In this document: in pieces, positions 1 through 7,776 of the stretch
Numbering within the stretch: the first letter of the stretch is position 1
Layout: each line of letters opens with the position of its first letter
DNA from: VRUE01 sp963712595
Lineage (GTDB): Bacteria; Actinomycetota; Thermoleophilia; Solirubrobacterales; 70-9
Assembly (NCBI GenBank): GCA_963712595.1
Contig: CAVQIM010000001.1
Span: forward strand, 310,001 to 374,000
Direction of reading: 5' to 3'
DNA length: 64,000 nucleotides
Notes under the pieces: model-generated
The model's input: only the letters and a program-made list of their open reading frames with translations
Database searches by the model: none
What the model was told of the DNA's origin: nothing
Position numbers and translations under genes: made by a program

Positions 1-114
1 GTCGTGCTCGAAGGCGGCCGCATCGCCGAGGCCGGCACCCACGACGAGCTGATCGAAGCCAGCGGGCCCTACGCGCGCCTCTACGGCGCCTGGCGCGAGT
101 CCTCGGCCGCCTGA
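1..114 (+). CDS. ABC transporter ATP-binding protein, C-terminal end (partial)
   Basis: Only the last 37 codons are inside the window. They read as the end of an ABC ATPase: a V-L-E-G-G-R-I-A-E-A-G-T-H-D-E-L motif, the usual strand after the H-loop, followed by a short helix with Y-A-R-L-Y. This arrangement is typical of exporter-type ABC proteins with a fused membrane domain, but the upstream part cannot be seen, so subfamily and substrate are open. The stop codon is TGA. No hairpin terminator is obvious before the convergent lipoprotein gene. Confidence 0.85.
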   Translation, partial: VVLEGGRIAEAGTHDELIEASGPYARLYGAWRESSAA

Positions 115-181
115 ACATCGTGGCGTAACGCGTTGTCCGGGTAATGAACGGACGAAGCGTTACAGCCGAGGATTTGGGGTG

Positions 182-889
182 CTAACCGGGGCCGATGCCG
201 CCGGAGCTACCGCCGGTGGTGCCGCCGCCTTCGGCGCCGCCGCCCGCACCTTCGGCCGTGCCGCCGGCGCCACCGGTTTCGGGGGCCGGTTCTGGCGCGA
301 CTTCCGGTTCGGGTTCGATCACTTCGGGTTCGACCGCTTCCGGGGCTTCGGCCGATCCCGTTTCACCGGATTCGGGAGCCGCCGTGACCGGCGGTGCACT
401 CGGACCTTCGCCGCATTCTTCGAAGCCGTATTCCTGCGCCGCCGCCTGGAAGGAGGCGAGCGCCGAGGAGGCGTTCGATTCGGCGACTTCGAGGCCGGCG
501 GTATCGCCACGCTCGCTGGCGAGTTTGACTTCGCCCTCCGCTTTCGCCAGCTCTTCGGCCGCGGCGGAGAATTCGGAGTAGCCGGCGCTTTCGCTGGGCG
601 CGCCGAGGTTGTTCAGGCTGCCGACCATGCCGCTGTAGAGGTCAGCGACCTGGCCGGCCGGGCTGCCGCTTTCGGCGCTGCTGGTGCCGACCGTGCCCAC
701 CGCTGCGTTGACCTCGGCGCAGATCGCGTCGCCCTGTTCGATCAGCTCAGCCTTGCTCAGCACCGCAGTCGTCGTCACCGCGGCCGGCGGCGGCGCCGAT
801 TCGGTCGAGTCGTCTCCCCCGCCCCCACAGCCGGCGACGATCAGGGCCGCCGCGGGCAGCACGGCAATCCATGTCTGGCGAAGCTTCAC
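182..889 (-). CDS. Putative lipoprotein with Pro/Glu- and Gly-rich tail
   Basis: A 235-residue protein of unknown function. The N-terminus has a basic start, a hydrophobic stretch and a lipobox V-A-G-C with the acceptor Cys at 21, so it should be lipid-anchored outside the membrane. Residues about 45-160 are mainly helical, Ala/Glu-rich, with two Cys (a C-A-E near 57 and E-E-C near 158) that could pair. From about 165 the chain is low complexity: first Pro/Glu repeats, then a Gly/Thr-rich end. The tail may act as a spacer in the wall. It stands alone between the ABC gene end and the tRNA. No family was recognised; the call rests on the signal and composition. Confidence 0.8.
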   Translation of the reverse strand: MKLRQTWIAVLPAAALIVAGCGGGGDDSTESAPPPAAVTTTAVLSKAELIEQGDAICAEVNAAVGTVGTSSAESGSPAGQVADLYSGMVGSLNNLGAPSESAGYSEFSAAAEELAKAEGEVKLASERGDTAGLEVAESNASSALASFQAAAQEYGFEECGEGPSAPPVTAAPESGETGSAEAPEAVEPEVIEPEPEVAPEPAPETGGAGGTAEGAGGGAEGGGTTGGSSGGIGPG

Positions 890-944
890 GAGTGGGCGAA
901 GCTAGCAAAGCGATCAGTCGCCCAAGCAGGGAGGACTTCCTCAG

Positions 945-1015
945 CTGCGGCCCAGGGACTCGAACCCCGACTACCTCGTCCAGAGCGAGGCGTGCTGCCA
1001 TTACACCAGGCCGCA
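945..1015 (-). tRNA. tRNA-Gln (anticodon CTG)
   Basis: On the minus strand the sequence folds as a complete cloverleaf: 7-bp acceptor (TGCGGCC with GGCCGCA), short D arm with AATGGCAG, anticodon stem CCTCG/CGAGG around the loop CTCTGGA giving anticodon CTG, a 4-nt variable loop, and a T arm with GTTCGAGT. The discriminator is G and CCA is not encoded. Decoding CAG, the favoured Gln codon in a GC-rich genome, fits the codon use seen in the neighbours. Confidence 0.93.
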
Positions 1016-1045
1016 AGGATCAGGCCTGAGGATATCCGCTCGCCG

Positions 1046-2302
1046 CTAGGAGATCGCCGCAAGGTCGCTGCTGGGATCGGCGATGCGGTCCTTTGCCGCG
1101 GATACGTCGACTTTGTCGGCGAGCATGCGGCGAGCTTCGGCCAGGTCCTCGGAGCGCTCGACGCTGAGGGCGCCCGCCACGCGACCGTCCTTCAGGTACC
1201 AGACCGAGAACTCGCCGGCGTCGCGATCTCCGCGCCAGACCTCCTCGTCCCATTCGGAGGCGGGACCGACGTACTCGAGGCTCGCCCAGTCGGCGAGGTC
1301 GCTGAAGAAGTACGGGACAACCTCGTAGTCGCGCTCCTCGCCGAGCAGGTTGCCGGCGGCGTGCATCCCCTGCTGCATCGCCACGTCCCAGTGCTCGACC
1401 CGCAGCCGGCGGCCATGGACGACGCTGTCGTAGGAGCAGCAGTCGCCAGCGGCGTAGATGCCCTCGGCCGAGGTCCGTAGCTTCGAGTCGCAGACGATCC
1501 CGTCGTCGACCTCGAGCCCGGCGCGCTGCGCGAGCATCGCATCGGGCCGCACGCCGGCGCCGACCACCACCGCGTCGCAATCGATCGCCAGGCCGCTCTT
1601 GGTGACCACGGCGCCGACCCGGCCGTCGCCCTCGTAGGCCTCCAGCTCCTCGCCGCCGTGGATCGTGACGCCCTTCGACTCGAGCAGCTCGTGGAACCAG
1701 CGCCCGGCGTCCTCGCCGAAGGTTCGGGAGAGGGCCACGTCCTCCATCGTCACGATCGTGCACTTGGTGCCGCGCGCGGTCAGCGAGGCGGCCACCTCGG
1801 CGCCGATGTAGCTGCCGCCGATCAGGACGACGTGCTCGGCCGCCTCAGCGTCAGCGCGGATCGCGTCGGAGTTGCCGAAGGCGCGCAGGTAGTGGATGCC
1901 CTCGTTCTCGGCGCCCTCGACGCGGAGGATGTTGACCATCGCTCCGGTGGCGATCAGCGCCTTGCCGAAGGCGACCTCCTCCCCGCCCTGCAGCTTCGCC
2001 GTCCGCGCCCCGGGGTCGAGCGACATCACGTTGGTGCCGCTGAGCAGCTCGACGCCGTTCTCCTCGTACCAATCCGGAGGGTTGACGTAGGCGTCCTCAC
2101 GCTTCGCCTCGCCGCGCATGTACTCCTTGGAGAGCGGCGGGCGTTCGTAGGGAGGCTCGGGCTCGCGGCCCACCAGCAGAATCGACCCCTCTGCATCGCG
2201 CTTGCGCAGCTCCGCCGCGCAGCTGGCCGAGGCCAGGCCCCCACCGATCAGGAGGAAGTCGGCCTTCCGGTCAGCCACCCGAGCCGTTGCCTTGGCCGCC
2301 AT
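1046..2302 (-). CDS. FAD-dependent NAD(P)H oxidoreductase (ferredoxin/rubredoxin reductase-like)
   Basis: A 418-residue pyridine nucleotide-disulphide-type flavoprotein. The FAD site G-G-G-L-A-S sits at about 20-25, the NAD(P)H Rossmann motif G-G-S-Y-I-G-A-E at about 162-169, and the second FAD contact Y-A-A-G-D-C at about 283-288; the last ~90 residues form the C-terminal domain typical of AIF/ferredoxin-reductase-like enzymes. No redox-active CxxC is present, so a thioredoxin-reductase role is unlikely. The first ATG overlaps the upstream RCK gene by 32 nt; a GTG at 2278 gives an N-terminus starting just before the FAD strand and overlaps only 8 nt, and may be the true start. Electron acceptor unknown. 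It is the last gene of the permease/RCK cluster. Confidence 0.88.
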   Translation of the reverse strand: MAAKATARVADRKADFLLIGGGLASASCAAELRKRDAEGSILLVGREPEPPYERPPLSKEYMRGEAKREDAYVNPPDWYEENGVELLSGTNVMSLDPGARTAKLQGGEEVAFGKALIATGAMVNILRVEGAENEGIHYLRAFGNSDAIRADAEAAEHVVLIGGSYIGAEVAASLTARGTKCTIVTMEDVALSRTFGEDAGRWFHELLESKGVTIHGGEELEAYEGDGRVGAVVTKSGLAIDCDAVVVGAGVRPDAMLAQRAGLEVDDGIVCDSKLRTSAEGIYAAGDCCSYDSVVHGRRLRVEHWDVAMQQGMHAAGNLLGEERDYEVVPYFFSDLADWASLEYVGPASEWDEEVWRGDRDAGEFSVWYLKDGRVAGALSVERSEDLAEARRMLADKVDVSAAKDRIADPSSDLAAIS

Positions 2303-2960
2303 TGGCGGGGCCGAAGAGCACCTTCAGCTGCTCCTCATGCCCGGGGTCGAGCACGGCCAGCACCTCGTCGCCGACTTCGAGCACAGTGTCGGGGCCGGGG
2401 ACGAAGCCCTTGCCGTCGCGCAGCACCGAGATCAAGAGGCTGCCTTCGGGCATTTCGAGGTCACCGACACGCCTCCCGGTTACCCCCGAATCCTTGCCGA
2501 GCAACATCTCGATGATCTCCAGCTGCTCCTCCTGCAGGTCGAGCAGGTGGACGAGGCCGTACTCGGGCACCTCGTGCTCGAGCAGGCGCAGGATCAGGTC
2601 GGTGGCCGAGACCGAGGGCTTGATCCCGAGCAGGTCGAAGTGGGGCTTGTTGCGCGGGTTGTTGACGCGGGCGATGATCCGCTCGACCAGGTACTTCTCG
2701 CGCGCGACCTGGCAGATCAGCATGTTGTCCTCGTCGTCGCCGGTGACCGCGATCACCATGTCGGCGCGCTGGATCCCGGCCCGCTCCAGCACCCAGAGCT
2801 CGGAGGCGTCGCCATAGGTGATGTTGTGCTCCAGCTCCTGCTCGACCGTGAGGTAGCGGCGGCGGTTGCTCTCGATCACCGTCACCTCGTGCTCCTTCTC
2901 GAGCAGCTCGCGGGCGAGGTTCCAGCCCACCTTGCCGGCGCCGACGACGATGATGTACAC
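2271..2960 (-). CDS. RCK/TrkA-type potassium uptake regulatory protein (N and C domains)
   Basis: A 229-residue cytoplasmic gating protein. Residues 1-135 are a TrkA-N (RCK) Rossmann domain with G-A-G-K-V-G at 7-12 and an acidic residue after strand 2 (V-I-E-S), which implies NAD(H) or nucleotide binding. Residues about 140-215 match a TrkA-C domain. Such proteins sit on the cytoplasmic side of K+ transporters and switch them with nucleotides. It lies 18 nt downstream of a second, shorter RCK gene and in the same cluster as two APC-UspA permeases. The same order (APC-type permease next to ceoB and ceoC) is known in Mycobacterium tuberculosis. The last residues are a Gly-rich tail overlapping the oxidoreductase gene. 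Confidence 0.88.
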   Translation of the reverse strand: MYIIVVGAGKVGWNLARELLEKEHEVTVIESNRRRYLTVEQELEHNITYGDASELWVLERAGIQRADMVIAVTGDDEDNMLICQVAREKYLVERIIARVNNPRNKPHFDLLGIKPSVSATDLILRLLEHEVPEYGLVHLLDLQEEQLEIIEMLLGKDSGVTGRRVGDLEMPEGSLLISVLRDGKGFVPGPDTVLEVGDEVLAVLDPGHEEQLKVLFGPANGGQGNGSGG

Positions 2961-2978
2961 GCGCCCTCCCCTCCTCGC

Positions 2979-3452
2979 CTAGGCGGCTTCCGCCGCGCCG
3001 TCGTCGTCGGGGCTCTTGCTTCCGCGTGGCGTGCCCTCGCGCACCGCGGTCTCCAGCATGTCGATCGCGACCCGGGTCGGGCAGACGGTGTGCACGCCCT
3101 GGCGCTCGTACCACTCGGCGCGCAGCGGGTCGAGGATGCGCGCGATCACCGTCGGCACCTCGTAGCGCCGCTGGGCGATCTGCGCGATCACGATGTTGGT
3201 GTTGTCGCCGTCGGTGGAGGCGATGAAGGCGTCCGCCTTCTCGATCCCGGCGGCAACCAGGGCGTCTGTCTCGAGGCCCGCCCCAACGGTGAACTGGCCG
3301 CCGAGGTCCTCCCAGCCCTTATCCAGCCCGACCTCGAGCCGCGCGTGCGACTCGGGGTCCTCGTCGAGGCAGGAGACTTCGTGGCCCTCGCGCAGCATCG
3401 CGCGCGCGACCGAGGAGCCGACTCGACCGCAGCCGACGATCAGAATGAACAA
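2979..3452 (-). CDS. RCK/TrkA-N domain protein
   Basis: A 157-residue TrkA-N Rossmann protein with G-C-G-R-V-G at 7-12 and acidic L-D-E-D at the end of strand 2. It covers one RCK N-domain only; the TrkA-C part found in its neighbour is missing, and the end is a short acidic tail. The two therefore look like an unequal pair that could form a hetero-oligomeric gating ring, as proposed for the CeoB/CeoC pair of mycobacteria. The gene starts 21 nt after the APC-UspA permease stop, so co-transcription is likely. The role in cation transport is inferred from family and neighbourhood. Confidence 0.86.
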   Translation of the reverse strand: MFILIVGCGRVGSSVARAMLREGHEVSCLDEDPESHARLEVGLDKGWEDLGGQFTVGAGLETDALVAAGIEKADAFIASTDGDNTNIVIAQIAQRRYEVPTVIARILDPLRAEWYERQGVHTVCPTRVAIDMLETAVREGTPRGSKSPDDDGAAEAA

Positions 3453-3473
3453 GACGCCACCACGGCCTGGATA

Positions 3474-5483
3474 CTAGTCCGCGGAAGCGGGTTCGGCCTG
3501 CGGCTCGGGGGTCCCCTCCGCGGGTGCTTCAGGGGGAGCCGTCAACAACACCTGACACGGCGCCTTCTTCAGCACGTACTCCGTCGCGGCGCCGATCTCG
3601 GCCGGCTTGGCGGCTGAGATCCCGCCCAGGGTCGCGCCACCGCGGATCCTGCTCGGTGGCTCGCCCCCGATCACGATCGCCTCCGCCCCGCTGCGCCGCG
3701 CCGCCTCGACGATGCCGGGCCCGACGCCGCGCGCCCGCACGGTCTCGGTCCCGACCCTTACGTCCTCGTACTCCTCGGCGACGTCGCTGGCGCGGTGCAG
3801 CGCCCGCCGGGCCTCCTCCTCCCTCTCGGGGGGCAGCTCCGCCTCCAAGGGCAGCGTCAGCGGCACCTCGATCACGTAGACGAGGTCGAGCCGGGCGTCG
3901 CCGTCGCCGCCGGACTCCTCCTGCTCGGCGGCGGCGAGCCGTCCCGCGGTGGCGACGATGTCGTCGTCGAGCTTGGTGCCGAAGACCGGCACGAGGATGT
4001 TGCGAAAGGAGACTTCCGGCACCTGCTTGGTCAGCGCCTTCTCGGTGACCGAGACCCGCTTGGTCAGCGTCGTCCCCTCGAAGACCTTGCGGTAGACGAC
4101 GTAGAAGAGCAGGCCGAAGGTCATCCAGCCGAGTCCGACCCAGCGGGCGGTCGCGTGGTAGGCGAGGACGCTGACGAAGGCGAGGGCGCTGAGCAGTGCG
4201 GCGACGAGCGCCGGCGCCGGCAGGCGGGCGGTCCCCCAGGAGACGTCGAGAGGCACCCGGAACGGGCGCGGCCTGTCGGGCTCGGTGATCCTCAGGCGGA
4301 TGATCGAGAGCTGGGCGATCGTGATCGCCAGCATCGCGCCGAAGGCGTAGAGGCCGGCCAGCAGCTTGACGTCGGTCGGCGCCACGAGGCCGATCGCGAT
4401 CAGGCCGGAGATCGCGATCGCCACGTGCGGCGTCGCGTGGCGGCTGTTGAGCTTGCCCAGCCAGCTCGGGATCTGGCGGTTGATCGCCAGGGTGTAGATG
4501 TGGCGGGAGACGCCGAGCATCGCCGTCGTCACCGCCCAGAACAGCACCGGGGCGGCGATCAGCGCGACGAGCCATCGCATCGCGTCCGAGACCCAGATCG
4601 GGTGGTAGGCGGAGACGACGCCGAGCACGGGCGCCTCTACGAATTCGTTGCCGAGCGCGGTTTCGGGCCCGTTTGGGCCGGCGAGGACGGGCACCGCCAT
4701 CAGCGCGATCGCCGCCATCCCGGCGTAGACGAGCGGTACGGCGAAGGCGCCGAGCGAGACGATCCGCTTCAGGTCGCGCGGATGGACGTCGATGTCCGGG
4801 GCGAGATCGGAGGCGGCCTCGATCCCGGCGTAGGCGAGCATCGCCACCACCGCCGAGTAGACGATGTCGTGGAAGCTGGGGCTGGTGAAGAGGTGGACCT
4901 GGTCGGTGAGGCGGTCGGGGTGCAGGACGGCAAGCACGCCGACGACGATCACCGCCAGCTGCAGGGCGATGTCGGCGAGGGCGAGGACCGCCAGCGGCCG
5001 CTCGCGCCCGCGGCCGGTGATGTTGAGGACGTTGAGCACGCAGGCGGCGACGATCACCGCACCGGAGATGCCGATCTCCCAGCCCGCCTCGGAGAGGTGG
5101 CCGGAGATCGGCTCCAGGTAGTGCGGGACCGAGATCGCCGCCAGCGCGGCGACGATCAGGTAGTCGATCAGGATCGCCCAGCCGGCGATGAAGGCGATCA
5201 GCTCGTTGAAGGCATGGCGGGCGAAGCTGGAGGAGCCGCCGCGCTCGCGCAGCATCGCCCCGCCCTCGACGTAGCTGAGCGTGGTGAGGACGAAGAGCAG
5301 GCCGGCGGCGAGGAAGATCAGCGGGGTCAGGCCGAGCCCACGGTCGGCGACGACGCCGAGGGCGAAGTAGATCGAGAAGCCGACGGAGGAGTAGACGGCG
5401 ACGAAGAGCCCCGGCACGCCGAGGCCGCGCTGGAGCAGCGGCTCGAGCCGCTGCCTTCGCGGCTGCTCGGGCTCGGCGCTCAA
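3474..5483 (-). CDS. APC-superfamily permease fused to a C-terminal UspA domain
   Basis: A 669-residue protein. Residues about 20-470 contain around twelve membrane helices of the amino acid-polyamine-organocation (APC) type, including the G-G-S-S-S-F-A-R-H-A-F-N-E-L stretch shared with the paralogue 370 bp upstream. From about 495 a cytoplasmic universal-stress (UspA-like) domain begins (S-F-R-N-I-L-V-P), ending in a Pro/Glu-rich tail. Automatic annotation would say amino acid permease, but APC proteins of this build with RCK partners include K+ importers, and two RCK genes follow directly. Substrate is therefore uncertain. The start overlaps the 65-aa membrane protein gene by 4 nt (ATGA), which indicates translational coupling. 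Confidence 0.85.
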   Translation of the reverse strand: MSAEPEQPRRQRLEPLLQRGLGVPGLFVAVYSSVGFSIYFALGVVADRGLGLTPLIFLAAGLLFVLTTLSYVEGGAMLRERGGSSSFARHAFNELIAFIAGWAILIDYLIVAALAAISVPHYLEPISGHLSEAGWEIGISGAVIVAACVLNVLNITGRGRERPLAVLALADIALQLAVIVVGVLAVLHPDRLTDQVHLFTSPSFHDIVYSAVVAMLAYAGIEAASDLAPDIDVHPRDLKRIVSLGAFAVPLVYAGMAAIALMAVPVLAGPNGPETALGNEFVEAPVLGVVSAYHPIWVSDAMRWLVALIAAPVLFWAVTTAMLGVSRHIYTLAINRQIPSWLGKLNSRHATPHVAIAISGLIAIGLVAPTDVKLLAGLYAFGAMLAITIAQLSIIRLRITEPDRPRPFRVPLDVSWGTARLPAPALVAALLSALAFVSVLAYHATARWVGLGWMTFGLLFYVVYRKVFEGTTLTKRVSVTEKALTKQVPEVSFRNILVPVFGTKLDDDIVATAGRLAAAEQEESGGDGDARLDLVYVIEVPLTLPLEAELPPEREEEARRALHRASDVAEEYEDVRVGTETVRARGVGPGIVEAARRSGAEAIVIGGEPPSRIRGGATLGGISAAKPAEIGAATEYVLKKAPCQVLLTAPPEAPAEGTPEPQAEPASAD

Positions 5484-5677
5484 CGCTGGCTCGTCCGCGC
5501 CGCGATCCAGAGCCGTCCCACTCCTACCGCGAGGAAGACGACGCCGAGCAGCACGCCGATCGAGAGTGGCCCGCCCCCGTTGGCCAACGTGCTGGCGAGG
5601 ATCGCCAGGCCGAGGGCGATGAAGAGGAACGAGAGGAAGCGGACGGAACCGCGGTAGATCCGCTCGGACGAGGTCAT
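5480..5677 (-). CDS. Small two-helix membrane protein
   Basis: A 65-residue protein with two predicted membrane helices (about 12-31 and 37-58) separated by a Gly-Pro-rich turn. It has no recognised family. Its stop overlaps the start of the large APC-UspA permease, so the two are translationally coupled, and it could be a small accessory subunit of that transporter. The coding potential is supported by the overlap, the plausible hydrophobic pattern and the high third-position GC; the function is not known. Confidence 0.65.
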   Translation of the reverse strand: MTSSERIYRGSVRFLSFLFIALGLAILASTLANGGGPLSIGVLLGVVFLAVGVGRLWIAARTSQR

Positions 5678-5690
5678 CGCCTGGGCGATT

Positions 5691-5858
5691 CTAGGAGGGA
5701 TTGGCGGAACCCGGGTACGCGGGCCAGCGAGCGCCGGACCAAGCGGGACAAGGACGCAGGGAGGCCGAATAGCAGCGCTATTTGGCCAACTGAGGACGCC
5801 GTACCGCGCAGTGTCCGCCGCCGCTGGACGCGTGCGGGGGTTCCGCCGACCCTCCTAG
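5691..5858. repeat. Long imperfect palindrome (about 168 nt) between two permease genes
   Basis: The whole gap between the two APC-UspA genes is one imperfect palindrome centred near 5775. The outer arms pair CTAGGAGGG with CCCTCCTAG and GGCGGAACCC with its complement; the middle parts also match with a few bulges; the tip is GGCCGAATAGC opposite GCTATTTGGCC with a 3-nt loop. The right arm reaches into the stop codon of the upstream permease. It could be a transcription terminator or RNA-processing site within the cluster, or a small non-autonomous mobile repeat. Pairing was done by eye. Confidence 0.7.
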
Positions 5859-7753
5859 GCCAGCGATGGGACCAGATCCGTCCCCGGCTGGGTGCTCTGG
5901 TCGGAGACGACGATGACGCGACAGGGGCGCTCGCCGAGCACGGTCTGCAGGGTCTTGTCATAGAGGGGGCGGCCGTTGCGGTAGCGCAGGCCGACGACCA
6001 CCGCGGCGGCGTTGACCATTCTCGCCTCGTCGGCGATCTCATAGCCCGCCTGGCCGGGGCGCACGCGCTCGACGTGACCGGTGACGCGCTGGCCACCGAT
6101 CAGCTTCGCCTGCTCGATCTTGCTCTGCGCCTCGGATTCCTGCTCGGGCATATCGGCATCGAGCGGCAGGTTCGTGGGAACGGTCAGCATCGAGTGGATG
6201 TGGATGCCGCGGCGGCGCGTGGATGCGAGCTTGACCGCGGTCGCGACCATCTCCTCCGAGAAGGGCTCGCCGTCCTCGAAGGCGACGAGGACGCTGCGGT
6301 ACTCGATCTCTTCGACCCCGAGCGGCTCGGGGGTCAGCACCTTGACCGTTTCCGTCAGCGGCAGGCGCTGGTTGCGGCGGTAGAGGACGTAGACGGCGAT
6401 GCCGAAGGCCATCCAGCCGATCCCAACGGCGAGCGTGCGCGGGTTGAGCGCCATCACCACGATCCAGGCGGCGAAGGTGCCGAGGCCGCCGAGCACGGCT
6501 GTCAGCGGCAGCTCGGCGCCGAAGGCGCGGAAGTTGAGCGGTGGCTTCCAGGGCCGCTCCTCGCCGGCGTGGCGGCGGCGCAGCTGGATCACCGAGACAT
6601 GGGCGATCGTGAAGGAGAGCATCGCGCCGAACGAGTACATCGTCGCCAGGAAGTCGGTCTGGCCCGGGACCAGGGTGATCATCGCCACCGCGGCGAAGAC
6701 GAGGATCGCGATGTAGGGGGTGCGGTAGCGCGGGTGGACCTGGCGCAGGCCCTCGGGCAGCTGGCGGTGCTGGCCCATCGAGTAGGTGAGGCGGGAGACG
6801 CCGATCAGGCCGGCGTTGGTCGCGATCAGCAGGATCACGGCAGCGAGGATGCCGACGTAGAAGCGCAGCGCTTCGGTCATCCCGGCGCCGAGGCCGAGGT
6901 TCTCGACGATGCCGAGGATCGGGTCGTTGGCGAACTCGCTGCCGAGGGCGGTGACGTAGTGGCCGGCGCTGTTCTGCACCACCGGCATTGCCGAGAGGGC
7001 GACGATCGGGATCAGCACGTAGAGGGCGAGCACGGCGATGACGACGAGGCCGACGCTGCGCGGGATCGTCCGCACCGCGTCCTTCGCCTCCTCGGCCATG
7101 TTGGAGATCGTCTCGATCCCGGTGTAGGCGATCATCCCGACCGCGATCCCGAGCGCGAAGTCGCTCCAGGTGGGGGCGACGCCGAGGTGGATGTTGTCGA
7201 CCAGGACCTGCGGGCTGAGGACGAGGACGACGCCGATCCCGACCAGGACGACCTGGGTGGCGAGGTCGGCGACCGCCAAGACCAGGTTGAGCTTCGCCGA
7301 CTCCTGCGAGCCGCGGATGTTGAGCACCGCGAGACAAGCGATCACCACCGCGCCGGCGATGATGTCACCCGGCCCGTGCCCCAGCGGCTCCCAGAAGACC
7401 GCCAGGTAGTGAGGCACAAAGTAGGCCGAGATAGCGACCGTGATCACGTAATTGAGCATCTGCCCCCAGGCCGCGACGAAGCTGACCAGCTCGTTGAAGG
7501 CATGGCGGGCGAAGCTGGAGGAGCCGCCCGCCTCGGGGAACATCACCGTCGCCTCGGCGTAGGTGGCGGCCGTGGCGGCGAAGATCAGCCCGGAGATGAC
7601 GAAGGCGACCGGCGTGAGGCCGAGGGCGAAGGCCGCGGTGACGCCCAGCGCGTAGTAGATCGAGGAGCCGACGTTGCCGTAGGCGGCGGCGAAGAGCGCG
7701 CCGACGCCGTGGACGCGGCTCAGCGATTCGTCGCGCGGGATGCGTTGTGCCAT
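5855..7753 (-). CDS. APC-superfamily permease fused to a C-terminal UspA domain (paralogue)
   Basis: A 632-residue paralogue of the permease downstream. About twelve helices span residues 20-460, with the same G-G-S-S-S-F-A-R-H-A-F-N-E-L loop and the conserved Y-A-G-I-E / Y-T-G-I-E motif in the middle; the UspA-like domain starts near 480 (Y-R-S-V-L-V-A-F-E-D-G) and ends without the Pro-rich tail of its partner. It is the first gene of the minus-strand permease/RCK cluster. It probably brings in a small cationic or amino-acid substrate; the RCK genes nearby favour a cation. The long palindrome just after its stop may separate its mRNA from the rest of the cluster. Confidence 0.85.
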   Translation of the reverse strand: MAQRIPRDESLSRVHGVGALFAAAYGNVGSSIYYALGVTAAFALGLTPVAFVISGLIFAATAATYAEATVMFPEAGGSSSFARHAFNELVSFVAAWGQMLNYVITVAISAYFVPHYLAVFWEPLGHGPGDIIAGAVVIACLAVLNIRGSQESAKLNLVLAVADLATQVVLVGIGVVLVLSPQVLVDNIHLGVAPTWSDFALGIAVGMIAYTGIETISNMAEEAKDAVRTIPRSVGLVVIAVLALYVLIPIVALSAMPVVQNSAGHYVTALGSEFANDPILGIVENLGLGAGMTEALRFYVGILAAVILLIATNAGLIGVSRLTYSMGQHRQLPEGLRQVHPRYRTPYIAILVFAAVAMITLVPGQTDFLATMYSFGAMLSFTIAHVSVIQLRRRHAGEERPWKPPLNFRAFGAELPLTAVLGGLGTFAAWIVVMALNPRTLAVGIGWMAFGIAVYVLYRRNQRLPLTETVKVLTPEPLGVEEIEYRSVLVAFEDGEPFSEEMVATAVKLASTRRRGIHIHSMLTVPTNLPLDADMPEQESEAQSKIEQAKLIGGQRVTGHVERVRPGQAGYEIADEARMVNAAAVVVGLRYRNGRPLYDKTLQTVLGERPCRVIVVSDQSTQPGTDLVPSLA

Positions 7754-7776
7754 CAGCTACTCGTCGCGGGGCGCAT

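Noticed and set aside
3795..5657. A 620-codon open frame on the plus strand opposite the APC-UspA permease (and similar ones at 6074-8104, 1020-1763 and 53024-55261).
   Set aside because: They mirror real genes on the other strand, have Asp/Gly/His/Arg-rich nonsense composition and no ribosome site; open antisense frames are normal at this GC content.
5674..6096. 140-codon minus-strand frame across the palindrome.
   Set aside because: It overlaps the end of the upstream permease in another frame and runs through the inverted repeat; composition is not protein-like.
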